Source: Chromobotia macracanthus (taxonomy: Eukaryota; Chordata; Actinopteri; Cypriniformes; Botiidae). Taken from it: a stretch of 64,000 bases of DNA. Of this stretch, positions 1 to 11,300 are shown piece by piece. The DNA is taken from assembly GCA_036877525.1 (NCBI GenBank), contig JAZGTH010000063.1:620001-684000 (forward strand), in the 5' to 3' direction. Made by a program: the position numbers and the translations under genes. The notes beneath the pieces are model-generated. The model was not told the origin of the DNA and made no database searches. It saw only the letters and a list, made by a program, of their open reading frames with translations. Numbering within the stretch: position 1 is the stretch's first letter; every line of letters starts with the position of its first letter.

Positions 1-225
1 AAATAGTTTCTGACAGTACAATAATGGTTAATGCCAACCAGTTGTGAATAATTAAAAAGCAGTTGTAACAACACAAACTCTGACTGTGGGACAGACACTT
101 CACACTGTCTTAGCTTAAATTTGCAGCGTTTTTCATAATGTTGTTCTGCTTGTCTGTTTATTTTCAATGTGAGTTATGTGGAGCTGACAGGGTTACTTCT
201 GGTTGCTCTTTTAGCTTACATGATT

Positions 226-300
226 TATCTACATTTAAGTTTGTTCATTTAGCAGACACTTTGCTTACAAATGCTTAGGCCAGATTACAAATGTAATCTC
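226..300 (-). repeat. Degraded L2/SINE 3'-tail fragment
   Basis: The stretch reads as a weak reverse copy of the tail shared by L2-type LINEs and L2-tailed SINEs of fish ('ttcatttagcagacacttt'). Better copies of the same tail are seen at 20389, 41941, 48601 and 49741. Boundaries are uncertain. Confidence 0.35.
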
Positions 301-366
301 TATACAAGCTCTTTCACTGAACAGTGTTGTCAAAGATTTTGCCAAGTTACAAGAATAACAAATCAG

Positions 367-2304
367 GGTAACACAGGCTGTATGATATTACTCGTGCACG
401 TGACAGATTTCACAGGGTAACACAGGCTGTATGATATTACTCGTGCACGTGACAGATTTCACAGGGTAACACAGGCTGTATGATATTACTCGTGCACGTG
501 ACAGATTTCACAAGGTAACACAGGCTGTATGATATTACTCGTGCACGTGACAGATTTCACAGGGTAACACAGGCTGTATGATATTACTCGTGCACGTGAC
601 ATTTCGCAGGGTAACACAGGCTGTATGATATTACTCGTGCACGTGACATTTCGCAGGGTAACACAGGCTGTATGATATTACTCGTGCACGTGACATTTCA
701 CAGGGTAACACAGGCTGTATGATATTACTCGTGCACGTGACAGATTTCACAGGGTAACACAGGCTGTATGATATTACTCGTGCACGTGACAGATTTCACA
801 GGGTAACACAGGCTGTATGATATTACTCGTGCACGTGACAGATTTCACAGGGTAACACAGGCTGTATGATATTACTCGTGCACGTGACAATTTCACAGGG
901 TAACACAGGCTGTATGATATTACTCGTGCACGTGACATTTCACAGGGTAACACAGGCTGTATGATATTACTCGTGCACGTGACATTTCACAGGGTAACAC
1001 AGGCTGTATGATATTACTCGTGCACGTGACAGATTTCACAGGGTAACACAGGCTGTATGATATTACTCGTGCACGTGACAGATTTCACAAGGTAACACAG
1101 GCTGTATGATATTACTCGTGCACGTGACATTTCACAGGGTAACACAGGCTGTATGATATTACTCGTGCACGTGACAGATTTCACAGGGTAACACAGGCTG
1201 TATGATATTACTCGTGCACGTGACAGATTTCACAGGGTAACACAGGCTGTATGATATTACTCGTGCACGTGACAGATTTCACAGGGTAACACAGGCTGTA
1301 TGATATTACTCGTGCACGTGACAGATTTCACAGGGTAACACAGGCTGTATGATATTACTCGTGCACGTGACAGATTTCACAGGGTAACACAGGCTGTATG
1401 ATATTACTCGTGCACGTGACATTTCGCAGGGTAACACAGGCTGTATGATATTACTCGTGCACGTGACAGATTTCACAAGGTAACACAGGCTGTATGATAT
1501 TACTCGTGCACGTGACAGATTTCACAAGGTAACACAGGCTGTATGATATTACTCGTGCACGTGACAGATTTCACAGGGTAACACAGGCTGTATGATATTA
1601 CTCGTGCACGTGACAGATTTCACAAGGTAACACAGGCTGTATGATATTACTCGTGCACGTGACATTTCGCAGGGTAACACAGGCTGTATGATAATACTCG
1701 TGCACGTGACAGATTTCGCAGGGTAACACAGGCTGTATGATATTACTCGTGCACGTGACAGATTTCACAGGGTAACACAGGCTGTATGATATTACTCGTG
1801 CACGTGACAGATTTCACAAGGTAACACAGGCTGTATGATATTACTCGTGCACGTGACAGATTTCACAGGGTAACACAGGCTGTATGATATTACTCGTGCA
1901 CGTGACAGATTTCACAGGGTAACACAGGCTGTATGATATTACTCGTGCACGTGACATTTCGCAGGGTAACACAGGCTGTATGATATTACTCGTGCACGTG
2001 ACAGATTTCACAAGGTAACACAGGCTGTATGATATTACTCGTGCACGTGACAGATTTCACAAGGTAACACAGGCTGTATGATATTACTCGTGCACGTGAC
2101 AGATTTCACAGGGTAACACAGGCTGTATGATATTACTCGTGCACGTGACAGATTTCGCAGGGTAACACAGGCTGTATGATATTACTCGTGCACGTGACGA
2201 TTTCACAAGGTAACACAGGCTGTATGATATTACTCGTGCACGTGACAGATTTCACAAGGTAACACAGGCTGTATGATATTACTCATGTCTTTCATGTTTC
2301 ACAG
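367..2304. repeat. Intronic minisatellite, about 40 units of 47-49 bp, ending on the splice acceptor of an adgra3 exon
   Basis: The unit begins ggtaacacaggctgtatgat, continues attactcgtgcacgtgac and ends in (aga)tttcacag. I count 40 copies of the core ggctgtatgat, and 39 carry the E-box palindrome CACGTG. Units differ mainly in the junction: gacagatttcacag, gacatttcgcag, gacatttcacag, or caaggtaac instead of cagggtaac (about ten copies). The 40th unit (about 2258-2304) has lost the E-box segment, gained a pyrimidine tract (tgtctttcatg) and ends exactly at the 3' splice site of the first visible adgra3 exon. The array therefore looks like an expansion of the intron's own acceptor region. Unit similarity is very high, so expansion or homogenisation is recent. 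Confidence 0.95.
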
Positions 2305-2376
2305 AGACCTGTCCAAAAACCTGATTGGCTGCTTCCATGTGGATGTTTTTAAAGGTCTCTCAAACCTCGTCAAACT
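2305..2376 (+). CDS. adgra3: adgra3 visible exon 1: leucine-rich repeat
   Basis: 72-bp LRR exon encoding DLSKNLIGCFHVDVFKGLSN followed by LVKL, entered and left inside a leucine codon (CT|A ... CT|G). Acceptor tttcacag is the last unit of the upstream minisatellite. Matches the 'LDLTNNRIGCL' LRR of GPR125. Confidence 0.93.
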
Positions 2377-5300
2377 GTGAGTCATGGTTTAATTTCTACT
2401 ATGAAGCTTTTTGTTAAATTATAGTTTGTGATTTTCAGCATGATAAAAATAATGTGTATCCAGGGACTGAAATGAACGCTATTTGAAATGAACATTATTT
2501 ACGCTGAGTAAATAATTCCATATGACCATTACAGTAATTTTACTGAAACATAATCCATGGTTTATACTGAACTGTAAGAATGACACTGAGCCACCTGATG
2601 CAGTTAACTCAAATCTAGAACTTGCAAACTGTCCAGTAAAGAATACATTTGCCATGGCTGCTGATTGGTGGAGTTTGGCTCAGATTCAGTAGCTGAATTC
2701 CTCTTCACAGAATGCTAAACCTCAGAACAGGTGATGTTTGATGAACATGCAAATGTTGACTTCCTGTGGGTTTAGTGACAGCTGCAGTTAGATTAGCGAG
2801 TGTCGTCTTCACCTGAAGAAGGTGGAGATTAAGCAGTCATTTCAGTTACAACATCAGTTAAAGCAGATTTTACTCCAAGGCGATGAAGAGAAAATTAAAA
2901 CTGAAAACTATTTGTCAATATGGCAATTAAACCAGCTTGGAGCTTTCACATCAGATATAAATAATGTGCCTTGATCAAGAGAGGTAGTTTCCAGATATCA
3001 TTATTCTGTCATGCTTTGTATTTAATATGTTCATATGAGCCTGAACTATGCAGCTGTGTAATGCGTACACACACCATACAGCAGTAGCTTATGTCTGTTA
3101 AGCTCAATGTAAACAAAACATGGCGTCTTTTGCTTCTGCTCTGTTGTTACAGGAATCTCTCAGAGAACAGGTTTTCCTCACTCTCTCAAGGGCTCTTTGA
3201 TTGTCTCGACTCTCTGAAGACACTGTAAGTGCAATTGAAATCAAAATACAAATGGCCCAACACACAGGAAATACAATACAGATACATTCTGAGCTCTGAT
3301 TCTCCCCAGTTGCTGTAAAGTTTGGTAGTTTGCATCAACCAAACATCGTGGGGAGGCTGGGGCTGCTTGTCACATATGGTTGTTTTATATCAGACTAACT
3401 GTAAGGAGCAAGTTGTCACGTTTTTGATGCAAAGTGAGCATACTTTTGTTGTTCTAAAGAAAACTTCGTCTTTGGTGTTTTTACAGTCATTCTTTGTTTT
3501 TTATGCTGTATATACATCTTTAGGGATTTTGATAGCCCTTACCTGCTGTGTGACTGTAACCTGCAGTGGCTGGTGGTCTGGATTAAAGAGAAGGGGGTGG
3601 GCGTGAAGGAGACACGCTGCTCCTTCCCTCGTTCCCTACAGGGTCAGTTAATAACCACCCTCAGACCTGAAACACTCACCTGTGGTAAGAATACACACAA
3701 CATGAGTCTGCAACACACACACACACACACACACACAGTTAGCTTCCTTCAAGTCCATTTATGTCAGCTGCCTAGACTACCTAGATTAAATGTGATAAAC
3801 ACTTTATTTCACCATATTGTAATAATATTGTGCAATAAAAAGTGTAGCTTTGCCTTAGCAGTCTGATTTCCATGATTTGCATGTTCCATAACCATATCTG
3901 TGTTCTGAGGTAAAATAAATAAACGTTTATAATGTCCTAAATGAGACTTTAGAAAAATGAACATTTTGTCCCAGAAACCAATGATTTTATGTTTTGTTAG
4001 CATTACTGTTACTTTCACATACCCTGAAAACTCCAGTAGTAAAATTTCCCAGCGTTGGTTGAGGCCTCACATGTATGTTGATCTTGGAGCTGCTTTCTAA
4101 CCATAGCCTGTGCAAGACCTAAAGGAAAAGTGCTCTCAGATCACTCGTAAACGTCCTCTCCTACACATAGCAATCAACTGTGGCGCACCGCAGTCTTTCT
4201 CTATCATCTCCGAGATGATGTGATGAAACAGTCTCTTTCTTGTGCACATTTTCTCTTTGCTTGTTCTTTTGTCTCTTACTGCTCACAGTTTTCTCGCTAT
4301 TGTCACTATTTGCTCTTTAGATGCTCCCCTAGAGCTTCCCTCGTTTCACATGACACCATCTCAGCAGCAGATCGTGTTCCAGGGGGACAGCCTGCCCTTC
4401 CAGTGCATGGCCTCTTTTGTGGACGAGGACATGCAAGTTCTGTGGTATCAGGATGGAAAGATGGTGCAACCAAATGCCACACAGGGCATCTACATAGAGA
4501 AGAGCATGGTGCAGAACTGCTCGCTGATAGCCAGGTAATGGAAACCAGCCCAAAAACTGTTTCTGCACACTACATAAACATAAATCACTTCATTTAAACA
4601 GTGTTTGCCTTGGAGCATGAGGCCGTGTATGCCAGAAATATGAGCTAACACATGATGTACAACAAAATTCTACTTCAGCTACACTGCTGTTTAAAAGAGT
4701 CATTTTCTTTATTAATACTTTTTACAGTTATAGAATAATAGTAAACTTATTAGTATGCTAGTTATATTGTTTTCTCACTTCTGCTTTGTCTGTTAATGTA
4801 AGACGTGTAAACGTTTGATTTGGGAATAACTGAATTTGTCTTTATGCAGTGCTCTGACCATCTCAAACATCCAGCCGGGATTCACGGGCGATTGGGAGTG
4901 TCGTGTGCGCACCAGTCGTGGAAATAACACCAGGGCTGTTCACATTGTGGTTTTGGAGAGTTCAGCCAAATACTGCGCCCCCGACCTGGTGTCAAACAAC
5001 AAGGGGGAGTACCTGTGAGTCCAGTGAACACTCGATCCAATGTATATACTCGAAATACCTGTAATATTAGATTCACATATGATATTGCTATTAGGCTGTT
5101 ATATTTGAGATATTGTTGGGAGAGATTGTACCTCCCCAGCCTCTGGCGCTCACGCACTGATCACTCACCAGAATTCAGTTCCCTGATTGTGTGTCTTCTG
5201 TTGAACACAGCACAAATATGATCAGCAGAGATGTATGTACTGTTTCGTTGACTACTTTGTTTTTATATAAATTGCAATATGGAAAACACATTTGTGGTGT

Positions 5301-8300
5301 CCTGTATATTTAAATACTTTGCTGTCCTCTAGTGGTGATAGATCTGATGTTTAAACACTTTGAGCAAAACGCTTGTTAGGACTTAACAATTATCATACAG
5401 ACTTGCTTATTTTATACATTTGTACACTTACAGAAGATTTATATTGAACAGCCATACTGCACTAACTCTTTCATCCACTTTCATCCAAATTCCTTAAGGC
5501 AGTTCATGTTTATTAAGATCTTAGAGTGTTTTTATTTTGTAGATGGCCTCGTACACTGGCTGGCATCACTGCATATCTGTCCTGTAAACGGGCTGCTGCT
5601 CGCATCTACTCAAGCAGCTTGATAGAGGAGCGCCATGCGTGGAGACGCTGTGACCGCGGTGGCCAGTGGGCGGAGGAAGACTATTCACACTGTGAATATA
5701 TGAAAGATGTCACCCGTATGCTGTACATCATCAACCAGGTGAACAGTCACTTTATGAGCTAGCGCCTCTGTAACTCTGCACTGTGCTCACTCAGTTGTCA
5801 CTGACAAGCAGTTTATTACATTATATGTTGACTTATCTGTTTCCTGTTGGCATGTTTGATTGTTCTGTGTGTTAGATGCCTTTGAATCTGACCAATGCCG
5901 TTCAGACAGCCCAACAGCTGCTGGTGTACACCGCTGAGGCGCCCAACTTCTCTGACAAGGTGGATGTGATCTTTGTAGCAGAGATGATTGAGAAGATCGG
6001 CAAGTTTGCCGAGAAGTATAAAGAGGTAAGTAAATGAAAGTCATGTTGTGTGGAAAAAATTGATGTTAGTATTGTGTATTAATATTAATAACAAGTCATT
6101 AAAGCAGTGTTGCTTTAGCAGGCAGCGGCAGTGGGACATTTGTGGCCTACAAGTCTCTCTGCTTGATATTGATAAAACCATATTGGTTGAGTACTAGAAT
6201 CAAAGCCCTAAATGAAAGACTTCTCTGCTTCAGGAGCAGTGTTCAGCCTAAAGCTTTCTCAGTTACACAGAAATCTCATATCTGCACTGCTCTGTGATCA
6301 GCTGCTCCTGCACAAACACTAACAGACAGTATTCAAAGACAGAATAACAGTGTCTCAGATCAGACAATTTAAACCAACATCGCTGTTTCTCACCTCATTT
6401 AGTTACTCTCTTTCTGTCCACTAAACAAAAGAGCCTTTTACAGTTTAATCTGTAAGGTGAGTAAGAAAGAAAGAAGATCGGATCAGAACAAAAGGATTTG
6501 GATGCAGTGCAGAGGAACTTGGAACCTGTTTTTCAGTGTCAGGTTTCATTGTGCTCATGGTCTTGAGGGGGAAATATTATCATGTAACACCTGCACATCA
6601 TTCAGCATCTTACAGAATGTCAGGACACATTATTGAATTTCTGTGGTCAGTCTGCAGGAGAAAAAAATGCATGTTCTGAAGAAAATGGTGGGTTGCTTGT
6701 CTGTCTTAAACTGGCCATCACCATTCTAGAATGTTGCAGTTGGTAACCAGTGCGTCGGAAGGGTGCTCTGAAAGAAGAGCACACCTCTCCAAAAGTCAGG
6801 AAAAGTTACTGACAAAAGTTTAAAATTAAAAAGTGAAATGTGTGACTTTCTTGCATTGTATCATTGGGTATGTAGGAATGTAGTCCAACTTAGCCATAAC
6901 AAAGAAAGGTAACAAAGAACTGCCTGTTCACAGGTCTAGAATCCATACAGTTCATATCTGTTTTTATAAAACACATATGCCATGTGGGGAAGCACTAAAA
7001 CCCTGTTTACTCGATGGCCTCTGAGTTCATTGGTTTCATATATTCAGTATGTTTACATTCTTCTCTCGTTTGTGTTTGTGTGTGTGTGCGCGCATTTATG
7101 TGTGTGTGTAGGTAAAATAGTCCGCCTGGGGTGAGATAACAAAATTATCCTTGTGTGTGTTTTTGTGTGTGTTGAGTTAGTGTATTGCTCAGTTGTGGAT
7201 TTAATGTATGTCCTGAAGACTCAACAGTGTTCTTGGGGTGGGTGGGTGTACATGCATTGCCTCTAACTGCATTTCCTCCCTCAGCTGGGAGACGTGATGG
7301 TGGATATCTCCAGTAATCTGATGCTGGCTGAAGAACGGGTGTTATGGATGGCTCAGAGAGAGGCCAGAGCTTGTTCTCGTATTGTTGAGTGTCTACAGAG
7401 AATTCCAGTTCTCAGACTCAATAATGGGGCCCTGGCTTATTCCACTGTGAGTGTTATTACAATGATGTCCTCAGTGAAACATTTTATTGTTTTGTAAGGA
7501 AGGCATGAAGAGGACAATAAAGTTTTTGGACACTTGAACCACACTTAATCATGAATACCATGGAGTTCAACAACATCTAGTTAATAGTATCTTTTATTTT
7601 AAATGAAACTAATCAGATATTTGGACATTGGTTTGTCAGTATGGTTGATTGTTAGTTATGTTAAGGTATTAAAGTAATGTTAACAATTGGAATCTTACAT
7701 TTATTGTAATAAATCTAAACTATACTATAGAAAAGACTAGATGTTCTTGTGGAGGATTTTGTGTTCATTCATCTGAATGAAGACCGTTCTTCGTCTGCTT
7801 CAACAGAACTCTCATAACATTGCTTTGGAGGCTCACACCATCAGGGTCAGCAGCTTCAGTGGAATGACCTGCACGCTGTTCCAGAAGATCTCAGCAGACC
7901 GCACTGCCATGACCCACTTCATTCCCAGAGACCCTGACATCAGTCCAGAGCGCCAGCTCAGCTTCAAGTGCAACGTCACCAGCAACCTATCAGCTCTCGC
8001 TCTTAAAGTAAGTCAGCCTATAGCGGGAGAGCCCCCTCAGGTACTTCCTGTGCGTCATCATGTGCTGTAATTTTCCAGCGTTGTACAGTTTTGTAGTTGA
8101 TTTGTCAGAATATGAGATGAGTGATTCTTCAAACAGAGTTTCAATAAGGCCATAATCTTGTGAAGGAGAGAATATATCCATCATGTTCTGACAGTAACGT
8201 TTTTGTATTATCTCCATATCTGCAGAACACCATAGTGGAGGCATCGCTGCAGCTTCCCCCATCGCTCTTCTCATCACTGGGAAGCTCGGGTCACGCCGAA

Positions 8301-11300
8301 GAGGCTGTTTATAAGCTCCACCTTCTGGCCTTTCGCAATGGAAAATTGTTCCCGCCCACTGGTAACTCCACCCTCCTGAGTGACATCAGCAAGAGGAGAA
8401 GTGTTGTCACCCCTGTGATTCTCACAAAGATCGGTAATAACATAGATTTTTTGGAAAGTAGTAATTGTATGATGTGCTGAATAATGAATTAATCACAATA
8501 ACCTGATTATATACCATGTTTGCTGTGGAAAGCCCAAGACGTTACATTTGCATTGGCTGGTGAGTAAACTATTAAATAGACTTTTTGAAAAATGTGGTTT
8601 GTACACAAGACATTGTTTGTTTTATTTCTATGTAACTGAACATAAGTCTATCACTGAGCTACTGTTACTAGTGTGTGTTATTTACAATGCAAGAAGCGGA
8701 ACGTTTCTAAACAAACAAAAGTAACTATGTGTGTCGTGGGGATGAGGACTCTCTTATGTCTGTAATCTTGCTGCATGCAGCTGTTGTGGTGTTTGGAGCT
8801 AATGTGGTGTATGTTCTTGTGTTCTTTAGAGGGCTTCCCTCTCAAGAAGCTGCTGAGTCCAGTGAATGTGACGCTGAGGCGTTTCCTTCAGGCCTCTGAA
8901 GCCCATCCTGCCTGCTGGAACTTCAGCCTGCTGGAGGATCAGGGGGGCTGGCAGAATGACGGCTGCTGCTGGATCACACGTCAGGATGAGAACTTCACCA
9001 CAATCTCCTGCCATGCACTCAGTAACTATGCTTTACTGATGGTGAGAGTGGGTCCTTAAAAGGACAGTTAACACACACTGTCAGGGCTTTCCAAAATGTG
9101 TAGGATTTTTCAGTCATAGGGTTAGTTGTGGTCCTTTTTAAACGGGACGCGGTGAGTGATGGAACTGCTGTGCGGCTGCTGCTTTCTGTGAAGCTGTCTC
9201 CTATTGAAAATGAACTAGACACTCGCGACTGCTCTGTCTCATGTGAAAGGCCCTTTACAATGTAGTTCATAAGTTGTATGAAATATTTCTATGGTGCTTC
9301 TGTGATTGTATGGAATAAGATTTTTTTCCCACCCCTTTATGAAGTAGCTTACTGCAGGTATGAGTGTGTGGATGGATGGATTACAAAGAGTGGGTTAGGC
9401 TGGTTATATCTAAGAGTGCTATTTCAGGTGCTATGCAACTAAATCCATGTGAGAGAGACACTGTGTGTGGGTGTAACAGCCTGAAGTAACAATAAAGATT
9501 GTGCCCAATTATTAACAGATTCCAGTGTTCCCATCACCCTCTTGTCTTGGAATTACTCAGGATTTCAGGGCGGGTTTTTAAATTGTTTTGTTTTAGCAGT
9601 GGATTTCCTGTGTAATTTAGTTCTGATTTGATGTCATTAGATCTTTTACTGTGTACTTTACAGAACAGGTGATAGGGGGTTGAAATACATTTGCAGATGT
9701 AATTTTTTGATGTACTTGTGTCTAACAGGATCGTAACAGGGCTGGGTATGAGGCGCACAGCTTTAATCCTCTTCATCCAGTGATGTATGCCACAGCCCTC
9801 ATACTGGTGCTCTGCCTGCTCGCCGTCATAGTCAGTTATATCTACCACCACAAGTAAGCACCACAGCTTTTTGTCTTCATGCAGAGTGACAATGAAAAAG
9901 GTTCTTTAGGTACTTGCAGTGTGAAACTCCAGACAACAGTCATACAAGACATTTGGGTGAAACTAGTCATTTTAAATAATAAATATGTGGTTTCATAAGA
10001 AGTGTTCATGAGAGATTTTATGTTTTGCAGGTCAGTGCGTGTAAGTAAGAAGTGTTGGCACATGCTGGTTAACCTGTGTTTGCATATTCTCCTCACCTGC
10101 GCTGTGTTTGTGGGCGGCATCAATCAGACATACAACGCGAGTGTTTGTCAAGCGGTATGTGCCACCCCCTCTTTCATCCTCATACTGTTCATGTACTTTA
10201 AGCGGCAACACACTTAAAGCGTTTATGGCAGAGGTCTCCATCGAGGTCCCTGGAGCTGCAGAGAGAGTTTAGCTCCAGCCCTAATGAATTACTCCTGAAA
10301 CAGCTGATCAAGGTTGTATGGGACTGATAGAAACATCCAGACAGGTGTGTTGGAGCTAAACTCTGCAGCTCCTTGGAATGTAGATTGGAGAGCCTTGACT
10401 CATGGTTTGGCTGTGTTGAAACGCCTGCTGTAGGACAGACAGAAATGCAGCCCTGTTCTTATTGAGTTCTCAATCCAACAAATCTTGGATTTTGGGGGTA
10501 TTTGTATTTTCATTGGCTACTAAGGGTTTTCTAAGAGTTGTTTAAATGTGTTTGTGGAATGTTTTGAAGGTGGGTATAGTGCTGCATTACTCCACAATGG
10601 CTACAGCGCTGTGGTCAGGAGTAACAGCACGAAACATCTACAAGCAGCTGACACGAAAGACCAAGAGCTACGAGGAGCTGGAAGAACCTCCACCCCCACC
10701 CAGACCAATGCTGAGGTACATGAAGATACATTCAGTACAGAGAATTTAATAGAGCTAAGGTAATGAATGAGGCCTGTTAGCCCTAAACATGAAGTCCAGA
10801 ATCACGGTAGTGCTTTGGCCAATTATTAAAAAGATTATTAAAAACCATTTCCAATTTCCTCCTCTCTCCACTAGGTGTCAGTAAAGATATTACGTTAGAA
10901 AACACGTTCAGTTTTGGTTTATCAGTCATGGATTTAAAATGATGTTGATGAAGATATTTAACATCTAGGCATGTAAATCTAAACTTTCTCTTCTGACGGA
11001 GATGTTATTGTATTTTTCTGCAGATTCTATCTAATAGGTGGAGGGATTCCAGTGATTGTGTGTGGCATTACAGCTGCTGCCAACATTAAGAACTATGGCA
11101 GCCAAGACACTGCGCCTTAGTAAGTGTAACATATACACTTTACAGGTGCACTTTACAGGTGCACTTCTTTACAGTTAACAAGTCCATGCCATTACAAACA
11201 AGCCAGGGCTTTTTGTTTAAAAGAGACATTGATAGTGTTTTATTTTAAAATATGAGAAGGACAGATTTGGTATAGGTCAGGTATTGGGCTTTTTAATAAG

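Noticed and set aside
367..2304. CRISPR-like array (regular 47-49 bp period)
   Set aside because: There are no distinct spacers: the whole unit repeats. It lies in a vertebrate intron and ends on a splice acceptor.
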